Part shown: positions 9,184 to 18,528 of the stretch, piece after piece
How the letters are laid out: each line of letters opens with the position of its first letter
How positions within the stretch are numbered: position 1 is the stretch's first letter
Source of the DNA: Hymenobacter volaticus
Lineage (GTDB): Bacteria > Bacteroidota > Bacteroidia > Cytophagales > Hymenobacteraceae
Length of the DNA stretch: 64,000 nucleotides
Reading direction: 5' to 3'
NCBI RefSeq assembly: GCF_022921055.1
Contig: NZ_CP095061.1
Location: forward strand, 2,829,501-2,893,500
The notes under the pieces: model-generated
Told to the model about the DNA's origin: nothing
What the model saw: only the letters and a program-made list of their open reading frames with translations
The model's database searches: none
Made by a program: the position numbers and the translations under genes

Positions 9184-10173
9184 ATGAACACGCTACTACC
9201 TACCGATCAACCGACCAGCTTGCCGAAGTGGCAGCAGCCCGAAAAAGTGGCGGGGTGGGTCTTTCTGGCTGGCCTTGTGGGGGCCGGCGTGTATAGTTGG
9301 GGCGTCATCGTGCCCTACCTCGTCGACATTGTGTTCGACACCGTGAAGCTCGGCATTGGGCTTGGGGTGCTGTTTGCCTTGTTTCTGCTGGTCACCAACC
9401 AGCGCGTGAAGGCGGGGCTGTGGTACGCCGGGCAGCGCATCTTCCGCACGGCGGCGGGCATCTTCGTCAATACCGACCCCATCGGTATCATGGAAGACTA
9501 CATCCGCAACACCGAAAAGGAAGCCAAAAACATGGCCGCCGAAGTGGGCCACATCGAGGGTGCCCACGAGCTGGTGAAGCGCAAGCTGACCGACAACCAA
9601 AACCAGATGCAGGACTACCTGAACCTGGCTGCCTCCGCTACCCGCCAAGGCGAAAAAGATGCGGCCGACAGCTACGCCTCCCGCGCCGCCCAGCTCCAGG
9701 ACTACAACCAGCGCCTCACGCCCATGCTCACTACCACGGCCAACGTGAGCCTGGTGATGCGCCAAATCCTGAAAGCCGCCCTGCGCCAAATTGACAACAG
9801 CAAGTTCAAAGTAGGCCTGCTGAAAGACGAATACGCCCTGGTAAAACGCACCAGCTCGGGCATGCGGGCCGCCATGAATATCCTGCGCGGCGACCCCGAC
9901 AAGAAGTACTTCTTCGACCTCGCTACCGACCGGGTGGCCCAGGACATGGCCGCGCAGCTCGGCCAGATCAAGCAGGCCATGCGCTACTCGCAGGAGTTCG
10001 TCAAGGAAATGGACATCCAGAACGGCGTGATGAGCGAGAAAGGCCAGCGCCTGCTCGGCATGTACCAGAAAGGTGACTTCAACGCCCTAATCAACGAGAA
10101 ACCCCAACCGCCGCTTACCACCACGCAAACTCGTCAAGCCACCAACGATGCCTATTCTAGCCTGCTTGATTAG
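9184..10173 (+). CDS. Membrane-tethered PspA-like coiled-coil protein
   Basis: A 329-residue protein starting MNTLLPTDQP (an upstream TTG in frame is less likely). Residues ~22-45 and ~50-72 form two hydrophobic segments (VAGWVFLAGLVGAGVYSWGV and a second rich in L, F and G). After these, INTEKEAK-like sequence DPIGIMEDYIRNTEKEAKNM opens a long helical region with the heptad and EDP..M..YIR pattern seen in PspA/Vipp1 proteins, followed by ARQGEKDAADSYASRAAQL-type repeats. PspA itself has no membrane hairpin, so this is a tethered relative or an analogue. It is the first gene of a locus with a binding protein fused to OmpA, a permease and an ATPase. A role in membrane or envelope stress is inferred. 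Confidence 0.65.
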   Translation: MNTLLPTDQPTSLPKWQQPEKVAGWVFLAGLVGAGVYSWGVIVPYLVDIVFDTVKLGIGLGVLFALFLLVTNQRVKAGLWYAGQRIFRTAAGIFVNTDPIGIMEDYIRNTEKEAKNMAAEVGHIEGAHELVKRKLTDNQNQMQDYLNLAASATRQGEKDAADSYASRAAQLQDYNQRLTPMLTTTANVSLVMRQILKAALRQIDNSKFKVGLLKDEYALVKRTSSGMRAAMNILRGDPDKKYFFDLATDRVAQDMAAQLGQIKQAMRYSQEFVKEMDIQNGVMSEKGQRLLGMYQKGDFNALINEKPQPPLTTTQTRQATNDAYSSLLD

Positions 10174-10362
10174 TTTTTTGCTGGTGCGGCTGGTGCTCGT
10201 CGGCCTGACTTTCTACCTCCCCGCGGCGCCCCTTAGCCAGGTGCCTCACGCGCCAACCTCGGCGGCGCACGCCCACTTCACTTTCCCTGCATCAGCTTCG
10301 AAAGCTGCTCCCCTAGCGGCATGGAAACCCGCTCTTCCCCAATTCTAACTCCTTCAAAAATC

Positions 10363-12143
10363 ATGACTACTCGCGGTAAAATTGTAATTGGCCTTCTCCT
10401 AGTAATTGGCCTGTATTTTGGCATCAATAAAGTGGTTTCCAGCGGGGCCGTGTTCAAGAAAGCCGACACGCAGTCGGTTTTGCTCAACTCCATTGAGCTG
10501 CCTACCACCGCCAGCAACGGCAACCGAGCCAACATTGCGGTGCCACTGGCCGACCTGCCCGGCACCACGCCCGCCGAAAAGGGCACGCCCATCACGTGGG
10601 AAGTAATGGCCTGGAACTCGCAAATGGCTGGTATGCTGGCCAACGGCGGCCCCCGCACCACCCAGGGCTCGGCCATGGCTGCCAACGGCGTTGACCTTCA
10701 GATTATGCGCCAAGACGACGTAACCAAAATGCAGGCCGACCTGGTGAAAAATGCCGCCGACCTCGACGCCAACCCCAGCACGCCCGGCCTGATTGTGAGC
10801 ATCATGGGCGACGGACTGCCCGGCTTCTCGGCGGTGCAGGAGCAGCTTAAGAAAGTGGGCACTCAGCTTCAAATCATCCCCTACTCAGTAGGCAAATCGT
10901 TCGGCGAAGACAAGCTGATGGGCCCGAAAGAGTGGCTCGACAACCCCAAGCTGGCCGTGGGCAAAACCATTGCCTGCTACCTGCGCGACGGTGACCAGAA
11001 CATTGCCCTGAAGTGGTGCGCCGACAACGGCCTTAAAGTCAACCCCGACGAAACCACCTACGACCCCGAAGCCGTGAACTTCCTATCGGCCTCTGATTTC
11101 CTGGTGGCCGCCGAAAAGTACATCGTTGGCAAGCCCGAGCAGCGCACCAAAGTGGTAAACGGCAAAAACACCGGCGTGAAAATCGACGTGGTAGCCGACG
11201 CAGTAGCCACCTGGACGCCCGGCGACGTGAACATCGCCAAGCAGAAAGGTGGCCTGGTGAGCATCGTGTCCACCAAAGACTACTCCAACCAGATGCCCAA
11301 CATCATGGTGACCACCAAGCGCTGGTACGACGCCCACCAGAAGGAAGTGGCAGGCCTGATGACCGCCTTCGCCGTGGCTGGCGACCAAGTGAAGTCGCAC
11401 CCCGAGGCGCTGAAGCGGGCTGCTGACATTTCGGCCGACGTGTACGCCGACAAAGATAAAAACGGCGCCTACTGGCTGAAGTACTACAAGGGCGTGAGCG
11501 AAGCCGACCGTACTGGCGAAGTGGTGGAACTCGGGGGCAGCAAGGCCTTCAACTTCGCCGACAACCTGGCCTTGTTCGGCCTCGAAGAAGGCGGCACCAA
11601 CATCTACGCGTCCGTCTACAAAACCTTCGGCGACGTACAAAGCAAGCTCTACCCCAAGGAGTTGCCCAGCTACGTACCCCTCGACCAGATGCTGGACCTC
11701 AGCTTGCTAAAGAACATGCAGGCCCAGTACAAAGGCAAAGCCGTAGCCCCCGCCGACCAACAAAAGTTTGCCGCCGACGATGAAATCCGCCGCAACGTGA
11801 GCAAGCGGGCTTGGAACATCGAGTTCAACACCGGCCAAAGTTCCTTCACGCCCGCCGCCGAGCGTGAACTCAGCCAGCTCTTTGACGACTTGATAGTAGC
11901 CGGCAACCTGAAAGTAGCCGTGCACGGCCACACCGACAACGTCGGCGACCCGCAAAAAAACCAGCAGCTCTCCGAAGACCGCGCCATGGCCGTGCGCGAG
12001 TGGCTGCAACAGAAAAGCACTAGCGCCTTCCCCGAAGGCCGCGTGCAAGTCTACGCCCACGGCGCCACCGAACCTGTCGAAAGCAATGCCACCCCACCGG
12101 CAAAGCCAAGAACCGCCGGGTAGAAGTGGTATTGGGCAACTAA
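10363..12143 (+). pseudogene. Periplasmic substrate-binding protein fused to OmpA domain, frameshifted near its end
   Basis: The start at 10363 (MTTRGKIVIG) gives one N-terminal membrane anchor (residues ~5-24). Residues ~60-440 form a type 2 periplasmic binding domain of the phosphate/NitT-TauT kind (WEVMAWNSQMAG, LIVSIMGDGLPGFSAVQEQL, KTIACYLRDGDQNIALKWC). The last ~110 residues are OmpA-like: IEFNTGQSSFTPAAERELS and VHGHTDNVGDPQKN, which bind peptidoglycan. The open frame stops at 12121, but one C added at 12092-12095 gives TPTGKAKNRRVEVVLGN and a stop at 12141-12143, the normal OmpA ending. So only the last ~18 residues are affected. It would be a binding protein fixed to both membrane and wall, serving the ABC importer downstream. 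Confidence 0.8.
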
Positions 12144-12146
12144 GTG

Positions 12147-12312
12147 GACCTCACCCCCCGGCCCCCTCTGCTCAGGGAGAGGGGGAGCAACGGCGGTCTT
12201 GACTCTACATGAAAACTTGTCTTATCTGATTCGCATAAACCATTCACATCTAAAAAGCCTTCGTCAGGCTCCCCCTCTCCCTGAGGAGAGGGGGCCGGGG
12301 GTGAGGTTGACC
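12147..12312. repeat. Large inverted repeat between binding-protein and permease genes
   Basis: GGACCTCACCCCCCGGCCCC and CTCAGGGAGAGGGGGAGC (12147-12187) are matched in reverse by GCTCCCCCTCTCCCTGAGGA and GGGGCCGGGGGTGAGGTTGACC-like sequence ending at 12312. The arms are about 42 bases and the spacer about 80. The right arm ends directly before the permease start codon at 12314, so the transcript could fold over the permease start. Confidence 0.85.
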
Positions 12313-12313
12313 T

Positions 12314-13090
12314 ATGAAAAATCTATTCATCCCGAATGCCCAGCCGCGCCAGCCGGTTTTCCTGACCATGGTGGCGTGTCAAGCGCTGGTGCTGTTGGTG
12401 CTGTGGCTGCTGTATCCGCTCAAGCTGTTCCCAACGCTCGGCGAGGTGCTGACAGCGTTTCAGGATCTGGTGCGCACGCAAGGGCTGATTCAGGAACTGT
12501 GGGCCAGCTTGGCAACGGCCATTCAGGCAGTGGGCATAGCGACGGTGCTGGCCCTGTTCATCTCCTACCTCACGGCGCTGCCGTTCTTTCGGCCCCTGGC
12601 CTACGCCGCCACCAAGCTACGCTACCTTACCCTCACGGGCCTCACGTTTTTCATGGCCCTGATGCTTAGCTCCGGCCACCAAGTGAAGCTGTCGGTGCTG
12701 GTGTTCGGGGCCACGGTGTACTTTGTAACGGGTATGACCAGCGTGATTCTGACCACCACGCAGGAGGAAATGGACCACGCCCGCACCCTCGGCATGAGCG
12801 AGTGGCGCAGCTTTTTCGAGGTGATTGTGCTCGGCAAGCTCGATGACATGCTGGAGGTGGTCCGCCAAAACTTCGCCATCATCTGGACCATGATTACTCT
12901 GGTCGAGACGCTCTACCAGTCGGAAGGCGGTATCGGGCTCCTGCTCTACAAGCAAAACCGCTACCTGCACCTGGCCGGCGTCGTGTCCATTCAGCTAGTT
13001 ATTCTGGCCGTGGGCGCGTTGCAAGACTACCTGTTCGTCCTCCTGCGCCGCGTGTTTTTCCCCTACTCCGAACTGACTACGGCGAGGTAG
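12314..13090 (+). CDS. ABC transporter permease, NitT/TauT type
   Basis: A 258-residue inner-membrane protein with about six hydrophobic segments (for example ACQALVLLVLWLLYP and TLTGLTFFMALMLS). The cytoplasmic coupling (EAA) loop is EEMDHARTLGMSEWRSFFEV followed by IVLGKLDDML, typical of the BPD_transp_1 family of nitrate/sulfonate/bicarbonate importers, though the usual proline after the loop is replaced. It starts immediately after the right arm of a large inverted repeat. With the upstream OmpA-fused binding protein and the downstream ATPase it forms one importer. The substrate cannot be read from sequence. Confidence 0.88.
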   Translation: MKNLFIPNAQPRQPVFLTMVACQALVLLVLWLLYPLKLFPTLGEVLTAFQDLVRTQGLIQELWASLATAIQAVGIATVLALFISYLTALPFFRPLAYAATKLRYLTLTGLTFFMALMLSSGHQVKLSVLVFGATVYFVTGMTSVILTTTQEEMDHARTLGMSEWRSFFEVIVLGKLDDMLEVVRQNFAIIWTMITLVETLYQSEGGIGLLLYKQNRYLHLAGVVSIQLVILAVGALQDYLFVLLRRVFFPYSELTTAR

Positions 13091-13188
13091 TTGAATTCAA
13101 AAGCCCGTCCTGCTGAGCATGTGGCACATTAAGATAGGGAGGCAACGAGGCTGAATCTCCAGCGTGCTCACGTTGCCAAACTATATCC

Positions 13189-13280
13189 GTCATGCTGAGC
13201 TTGCCGAAGCATCTCGCTCGACTCGTTGAGTTAGCATGGCAACGTCAGCACGCGAGATGCTTCGGCAAGCTCAGCATGAC
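13189..13280. repeat. Dispersed palindromic element, site 2
   Basis: Perfect 29-base arms: GTCATGCTGAGCTTGCCGAA followed by GCATCTCGC on the left, and the exact reverse complement ending CAGCATGAC on the right. The middle, containing GTTGAGTTAGCATGGCAACG, resembles that of the copies at 31525 and 39548. A decayed half copy lies just upstream (13101-13160). It separates the permease from its ATPase gene. Confidence 0.92.
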
Positions 13281-13347
13281 AGGTGCGAGTTGTTCAACGG
13301 CTCCAGTATTAATCACTCACCAGTTCACAACTCACCAAATCACCTCC

Positions 13348-14175
13348 GTGACTCCTCTACCCTACAACTACAAAGAACCGGTACTTACGCTGCAAGGCGT
13401 ATCGATGACGTTCAACGGGGAAGTTGTTTTGCGCGACATCAATGCACAGGTCCTCGACGTGACTCGACCAGGCATGAACCAGGGGCAGGTCGTGGGGTTC
13501 TACGGCCGCTCCGGCATCGGCAAATCGGTGCTGTGCCGCATCATGGCCGGGCTGCTGGCCCCGAGTAGCGGCACGGTGCACGTGGGCGTCAATCAGTTGC
13601 CGGTACGGCCGGGCATGGTGGGCCTCGTGCAGCAGCGCTACCCCCTCTTCGACCACCGTACCCTCCACGACAACCTACTAGTGGCCGCCCTCCGCAAACA
13701 CACACCCGATGAAGCGCAACGCCAAGTAACTTCCTACCTCGACCGGTTTTGCCTCACGCCGCACCGCAAGAAATACCCGGCGCACCTCTCGGGCGGCCAA
13801 CGCCAGCGCGCCGCCATTGCCCAACAACTGCTCTGCTCCGAGCACCTCATCCTGCTCGACGAGCCCTTTTCCGGCCTCGATGTGGCCATGATCGACGAGG
13901 TCAAGAAAATTATCCTCGAAGTCACGACCATGGACGAGCTCAACACCGTCGTCATCGTCTCCCACGACATTGCCACCACCACCGCCCTCGCCGACCGGTT
14001 GTGGCTGCTCGGCTACGAGCGTGACGCCACCGGCCAGCTCATCCCCGGCGCCACCATCACCCAACAGCACCAATACAACCTCGCCGAAATGGGTTTAGCC
14101 TGGCACAAAAACGTGGAAGCCGAACCCGAATTCGCGCAGTTCGTCGAGCACATCAAAGATGAAATTCGCTTGTAG
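13348..14175 (+). CDS. ABC transporter ATP-binding protein
   Basis: A 275-residue ATPase. Walker A is GRSGIGKS (residues 53-60), the signature is LSGGQRQR (147-154), Walker B LILLDEP, and the switch histidine is in VIVSHD. I chose the GTG at 13348 (VTPLPYNYKEPVLTLQGVSM) because the longer in-frame extension to 13192 translates through the dispersed palindrome and is not family-like. The C-terminal ~60 residues extend past the core ATPase (YNLAEMGLAWHKNVEAEPEF), possibly for coupling to the partner. It energises the importer encoded by the two upstream genes. Confidence 0.9.
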   Translation: MTPLPYNYKEPVLTLQGVSMTFNGEVVLRDINAQVLDVTRPGMNQGQVVGFYGRSGIGKSVLCRIMAGLLAPSSGTVHVGVNQLPVRPGMVGLVQQRYPLFDHRTLHDNLLVAALRKHTPDEAQRQVTSYLDRFCLTPHRKKYPAHLSGGQRQRAAIAQQLLCSEHLILLDEPFSGLDVAMIDEVKKIILEVTTMDELNTVVIVSHDIATTTALADRLWLLGYERDATGQLIPGATITQQHQYNLAEMGLAWHKNVEAEPEFAQFVEHIKDEIRL

Positions 14176-14222
14176 CTAGGCTAAGGCCTGAGGTAGGTGC
14201 TGCTTTAGCTGACACCCTATTC

Positions 14223-14327
14223 CTAGCGTCCGAACACGAAGTGCAGTACCGGACCGATAAGACTGAATATGATGCATCCTATGAATAGGTAACGCTCTTC
14301 TTTCTCGTTTTCAGGAGTCGAATACAT
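14223..14327 (-). CDS. Putative 34-residue membrane microprotein
   Basis: An open frame on the minus strand begins with ATG at 14327 (MYSTPENEKEERYLFIGC) and ends with TAG at 14223-14225. It has a charged N-terminus of about 12 residues and one hydrophobic segment, YLFIGCIIFSLIGPVLHFVF, ending GR. The layout (soluble charged head, single membrane helix) is typical of small Bacteroidota membrane proteins. No homologue is recalled. It is convergent with the ABC ATPase gene. Confidence 0.45.
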   Translation of the reverse strand: MYSTPENEKEERYLFIGCIIFSLIGPVLHFVFGR

Positions 14328-14426
14328 AGGTTTGGGCTTGTTAATAACGATTCAAATTGGGTGGAGCGCCAAAGTAGTTAGAAGAGCAAATTTCCTGTGT
14401 ACATAGGGCAGCAAAACTCGAAGATT

Positions 14427-14840
14427 ATGAAAGTCTATAAATCTAAAATTGGCGTTGAACTGGTAGCGTTTCTCTCGCTCGTGCTCGGTGGAGTTGCCTT
14501 GTTGCTAGCCTACAAAGGTCATTGGCTAGGCCTTCTCTTTGTGCTACCAGAGGCCGCATTCATAATGTATCTATTTATGAATACGTACTACACGGTGGAT
14601 GGGAAGACCTTAAAAATCAAAGCTGGTATACTATTCAACAGCTCAGTTGATATTGACACAATTAGGAAAATAGCAGAAACGAATAACCTGCTCAGTTCTC
14701 CGGCCGCTTCCCTTGATAGGCTAGAAATTGAATACGGCCGGTTTGACAGCGTGCTTATCTCACCTAAAGACAAGCAGGGCTTCATAAGCCATATGCTCGC
14801 CATTAACCCCAACATTGAGGTTCAATACAAAGCGAAATAA
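14427..14840 (+). CDS. PH-domain-like membrane protein
   Basis: A 137-residue protein; MKVYKSKIGVELVAFLSLVL at 14427 is the preferred start (a GTG 30 bases upstream is possible). Two hydrophobic segments near the N-terminus (residues ~9-27 and ~33-50) are followed by a beta-rich domain: YYTVDGKTLKIKAGILFNSS, then a helix-strand end SVLISPKDKQGFISHMLAIN. This is the pattern of bacterial PH-like domain membrane proteins (YdbT/YokE or DUF1200 type). Function unknown; it stands alone. Confidence 0.7.
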   Translation: MKVYKSKIGVELVAFLSLVLGGVALLLAYKGHWLGLLFVLPEAAFIMYLFMNTYYTVDGKTLKIKAGILFNSSVDIDTIRKIAETNNLLSSPAASLDRLEIEYGRFDSVLISPKDKQGFISHMLAINPNIEVQYKAK

Positions 14841-15053
14841 TTAAAACTAGCGGCTTCCACCACGCGCTAGTTGCTTGAATGCATAGTGCAGACCTAAAGT
14901 GCTTGTAATCTTATAGTAGGTTGCTGTCCTGCTCCCGCCGGAGCTGCTACTACACCTTGGCTTTTCGCAAGCAAATCGGCTTTGTCTGTTGGGTAAGCTA
15001 CGCCTTAGTTGCGCTTCCTGTATTTTCAGCCTTCTATTTCCTTTCCCTTAATC

Positions 15054-16415
15054 ATGCCCTCTGGAACACTTCTACTCATTGACGACGAACCGCGCTTGCG
15101 CCAACTCTTGGCGCGGGTCTTGGAACTGGAAGGCTACACGATTCTGCAAGCCCCCGACGCCCGGCGCGGCCTAGAACTGCTGGAACAACACGCCGCCGAT
15201 GTGTTGGTGGTAGTATCCGATGTGAAGCTGCCTGATGCCAACGGCGTAGAGTTGCTGCCACGCCTCAAGGCCAAAGCGCCCGACATGGAAGTGATTTTGC
15301 TCACCGCCTTTGGCACCATTCCCGATGGCGTGAAAGCCATGAAGCAGGGCGCCTTCGACTACCTCACCAAAGGCGACTTCGAGCAGCAATTGGTGGTGGT
15401 AGTGGACCGGGCCGCCGAAAAAGCGCGCCTGCGCCGCCGGGTGGCCGAGTTGGAGCGCAAGATGGGCCAGCGGCACAGCTTCAGCTCCATGATTGGCTCG
15501 TCGGGGGCGCTGCGGCGGGCCCAGACCATGGGCGAGCAGGTGGCCGTAACGGATAGCACCGTGCTGCTGGAAGGGCCCACAGGTTCGGGCAAGGAACTGT
15601 TTGCGCAAGCCATTCACGAGGCGAGTCCGCGCAAGTCGAAGGCGTTTGTGGCGGTGAATTGCAGCGCGTTTCCGCGGGAACTGTTGGAATCGGAGCTATT
15701 TGGGTACAAGAAGGGCGCGTTTACGGGGGCGCTGGCCGATAAGAAAGGCTTGCTGGAAGAAGCCAACGGCGGCACCTTGTTTCTCGATGAAATCGGAGAA
15801 TTGGAGCTGAACGTGCAAGCCAAGTTCCTCAGGGTGCTGGAGTTGCAGCAATTCACCAAGCTCGGCGACACCAAACCCACCAACGTGAACGTGCGCCTGG
15901 TAGCCGCCACCAACCGCAACCTCAAGCAGGAAGCCGCCGAAGGCCGTTTCCGCCCCGATTTATACTACCGGCTCTCGGTGTTCACCATCAACGTGCCGCC
16001 GCTAAAAGACCGGCCCACCGACGTACCTGCCCTGGCCGAGTACTTTCTACAATACTTCGCCGCCAAGCTCTGCAAGCGCCTGCCCAGCCTTGATGTGGAA
16101 TGCCTGCGCCTGCTCCAACAATACCCCTGGCCCGGCAATGTGCGCGAGCTGAAAAACGTGCTGGAACGCGCTGCCATCCTCGCCCCCGCCGACCAGCCCC
16201 TAGCCGCCGCCTACCTCCCCGACGAGTTCCACGCCCCGCCCGCCCCGCTCAGCCTTACCGATGCCAACCCCGACGATAATAGCCTCCGCACCGTGGAAGC
16301 CCGCCACATTCAACTGCTGCTCCACCGCACCCAAGGCAACAAAACCGAAGCCGCCCGCCAGCTCGGTATCGGCCTGACTACGCTCTACCGCAAAGTGCAG
16401 GAGTACGGCCTGTAA
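15054..16415 (+). CDS. Sigma-54-dependent response regulator (NtrC/ZraR family)
   Basis: A 453-residue regulator starting MPSGTLLLIDDEPRLRQLLA at 15054. Order: receiver domain (acidic DDEP, phospho-acceptor in VVSDVKLPD, conserved K in YLTKGDFE), AAA+ sigma-54 activator domain (Walker A GPTGSGKE, GAFTGA loop in KKGAFTGALADKKG, Walker B TLFLDEIGEL, arginine finger region RFRPDLYYRL), and a C-terminal Fis-type HTH (TEAARQLGIGLTTLYRKV). It activates sigma-54 promoters when phosphorylated. The sensor kinase at 16654 is its likely partner; a dispersed palindrome separates the two. Confidence 0.95.
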   Translation: MPSGTLLLIDDEPRLRQLLARVLELEGYTILQAPDARRGLELLEQHAADVLVVVSDVKLPDANGVELLPRLKAKAPDMEVILLTAFGTIPDGVKAMKQGAFDYLTKGDFEQQLVVVVDRAAEKARLRRRVAELERKMGQRHSFSSMIGSSGALRRAQTMGEQVAVTDSTVLLEGPTGSGKELFAQAIHEASPRKSKAFVAVNCSAFPRELLESELFGYKKGAFTGALADKKGLLEEANGGTLFLDEIGELELNVQAKFLRVLELQQFTKLGDTKPTNVNVRLVAATNRNLKQEAAEGRFRPDLYYRLSVFTINVPPLKDRPTDVPALAEYFLQYFAAKLCKRLPSLDVECLRLLQQYPWPGNVRELKNVLERAAILAPADQPLAAAYLPDEFHAPPAPLSLTDANPDDNSLRTVEARHIQLLLHRTQGNKTEAARQLGIGLTTLYRKVQEYGL

Positions 16416-16463
16416 CGCCTAGCCAACGCTTAGTTAACGCATAGTCTACCTCTACCCACGTGT

Positions 16464-16559
16464 GTCATGCTGAGCGCAGCCGAAGCATCTCGCTAGTGTG
16501 GTACCCCCTTTTGTCGTCGCAACGACTCGCGCGAGATGCTTCGACAAGCTCAGCATGAC
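16464..16559. repeat. Dispersed palindromic element, site 3
   Basis: Left arm GTCATGCTGAGCGCAGCC then GAAGCATCTCGC; right arm GCGAGATGCTTCGACAAGC then TCAGCATGAC. It lies between the response-regulator gene and its sensor-kinase gene. Confidence 0.92.
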
Positions 16560-16653
16560 GGTCTATCAAGGTTTCTAAGATTTCAAGTAAAATCTCTTAA
16601 CAGACACTCGTTCGGTTGAACGCCAATTTAAAGTTGGTGTTACTTTTCGTTCC

Positions 16654-18435
16654 ATGACCTTAAAAACCAAAATCCGCCTCAGCATCCTGACCATGTTGGT
16701 GTTGCTGCTGGCGTTGGGCGGATACGCATTTCAAACGATTCAGCGGCTGGAAGGCGGCGCGCGTGGGGTACAGCAAGCCAACTTCAACTCGGTGGAATAT
16801 GGCCTTCAGATGCTGCAGGCCGTGGAGCAACTCGAGCAACAGCCCGCAGCTGCCGCGCCACTAGAGCAGTTTCGGCGGGCCCTTACCCGCGAAGCCGCTA
16901 ACATCACCGAACGGGGTGAATTAGAATTAGTGGACACGCTCACCCAACACCTAGCGGATTACCAAACCCTGGTGGATGAGCAGGCCCCGCTGGTAGAACA
17001 GCAACGCAAGCTGCGTCAGCTGCAAGCCGAGATTCACCGCGCCGTTGACCTCAATACTGTTTCCTTTAACGCCAAAACGCAGTCTGCTACCACTAACGCT
17101 GCCCGCGCCCTGCAGATGGTGTTGATCTTCGTTAGCCTAAGCGCAGCCATTGGCTTGGCTCTGATTGTGCGGCTACCGCGAGAAGTGCTGCGCCCCTTGC
17201 GCCGCCTCACCGCCGACGTAGAAGACGTAGCCAGCCCCGGCCCCACCAACTTGGTACCCATTGCCAAAAACGATGAAGTAGGCGCCGTGGCCCTCGCCCT
17301 AAACCGCGCGTTCGGTTACATGCAAGACCAGCGCAGTGCCACCCGCATAGCCCTAGCTACCGAGCGCAACCGCCTGGAAAGCCTGGTCGAGCACCTTGAT
17401 GAAGGCTTGCTGCTATTAGATGAAAGTGGCTGCGTACTACTGGCCAATCCGACGGCCCGGCGCCTGCTCGACCGCCCCGCCGCCGACCTGGTGGGCCGCA
17501 AGGCCGAGGACCTTAGCCGCGAATCAGAATTGCTGCACACGCTATTTCAACCGCTGCTGGAGCCAGTCACTAAATCAGCTGATAGTGGTGCGCAGCCGCC
17601 GCTGCTCACGTTTCGGCAGCAGGGCGAGGACGTGTATTACCGGCTTACAGCCAGCCATATCGTATCGTTCAACAAGGAGCTGCGGCAGACCGAGTTTGCG
17701 GGCCACATTTTATCGTTGCGCAATGTTTCGGAGTTCAAGAAGCTAGATGAAATCAAGTCCAACTTCCTGGCCACCGTATCGCACGAGCTGAAAACGCCAC
17801 TGGCTAGTATCAACCTCAGCCTTATGCTCCTGCAAGACGAGCGCACCGACCCCGAAGAACGCCTGCGCATCGCCGACGGCATCCGGGAGGAAACCACCCG
17901 CCTGTTGGGCATGGTGGGTCAGCTCATCGACGTTTCGCGGCTCGATGCCGGGGCCGGCATCAAGCTCGATGTGCGCTCCGTGGCACTGGCCGACGTGGTG
18001 GAATACGCCGTAGACACCGTGCAGCCGCAACTCCAAGACAAGGAACTGTGCCTGGAAACCAACCTGCCACCCACCCTACCCGCCGCCCGCGCCGACCTCG
18101 AAAAAACCACGTGGGTGCTCATCAACCTGCTCGCCAACGCCATTCGTTACTCGCCCCGCGGTGCCCGCCTGACGGTGCAAGCCACCCAACTACCCGGCCA
18201 CGAACTACAAGTGAGCGTGCAGGACTACGGCCCCGGCATCCCAGCTGAGTACCACGAGCGAATTTTTCAGCGCTTCGCCGAAGTACCTAACCCCGCTGGC
18301 CACAAAGGCGGTTCCGGCCTCGGCCTTAGTATCTCCCGCGAGTTCATCAGCACCCAGGGCGGGCGGCTATGGGTGGAAAGCTCCCCTGGCACCGGCAGCC
18401 GCTTCCTATTCACGCTTCCAGCAGAGAGTAATTGA
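16654..18435 (+). CDS. Membrane sensor histidine kinase, partner of the NtrC-type regulator
   Basis: A 593-residue kinase. Membrane helix 1 is residues ~9-28 (LTMLVLLLALGGYAFQTI), a helical periplasmic sensor follows, and helix 2 is ~152-172 (MVLIFVSLSAAIGLALIV). Then come a HAMP linker (LRPLRRLTADVEDVASPG), a PAS domain (LDEGLLLLDESGCVLLANPT), the dimerisation box with phospho-accepting His377 (ATVSHELKTPLASIN), and the ATPase domain (N box LINLLANAIRYSP, G1 DYGPGIP, G2 KGGSGLGLSIS). It follows the sigma-54 regulator in the same direction and probably phosphorylates it. Signal unknown. Confidence 0.95.
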   Translation: MTLKTKIRLSILTMLVLLLALGGYAFQTIQRLEGGARGVQQANFNSVEYGLQMLQAVEQLEQQPAAAAPLEQFRRALTREAANITERGELELVDTLTQHLADYQTLVDEQAPLVEQQRKLRQLQAEIHRAVDLNTVSFNAKTQSATTNAARALQMVLIFVSLSAAIGLALIVRLPREVLRPLRRLTADVEDVASPGPTNLVPIAKNDEVGAVALALNRAFGYMQDQRSATRIALATERNRLESLVEHLDEGLLLLDESGCVLLANPTARRLLDRPAADLVGRKAEDLSRESELLHTLFQPLLEPVTKSADSGAQPPLLTFRQQGEDVYYRLTASHIVSFNKELRQTEFAGHILSLRNVSEFKKLDEIKSNFLATVSHELKTPLASINLSLMLLQDERTDPEERLRIADGIREETTRLLGMVGQLIDVSRLDAGAGIKLDVRSVALADVVEYAVDTVQPQLQDKELCLETNLPPTLPAARADLEKTTWVLINLLANAIRYSPRGARLTVQATQLPGHELQVSVQDYGPGIPAEYHERIFQRFAEVPNPAGHKGGSGLGLSISREFISTQGGRLWVESSPGTGSRFLFTLPAESN

Positions 18436-18528
18436 GCAGAAAAGGAAAGAAGCCATAAAACACCGGGCTTCGATAAGCGGACACTAGATCAAGCAGACGT
18501 TTTCCCCTTTGGCTGGCTCCGCTTCTGG

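Noticed and set aside
10148..10348. 66-residue hydrophobic frame between the PspA-like and SBP-OmpA genes
   Set aside because: It overlaps the end of the first gene and the proline/alanine-rich tail is not protein-like; better explained as untranslated sequence with a chance open frame.
13192..13347. N-terminal extension of the ABC ATPase to 13192
   Set aside because: The extension translates straight through a dispersed palindrome and has no family similarity; GTG at 13348 is preferred.
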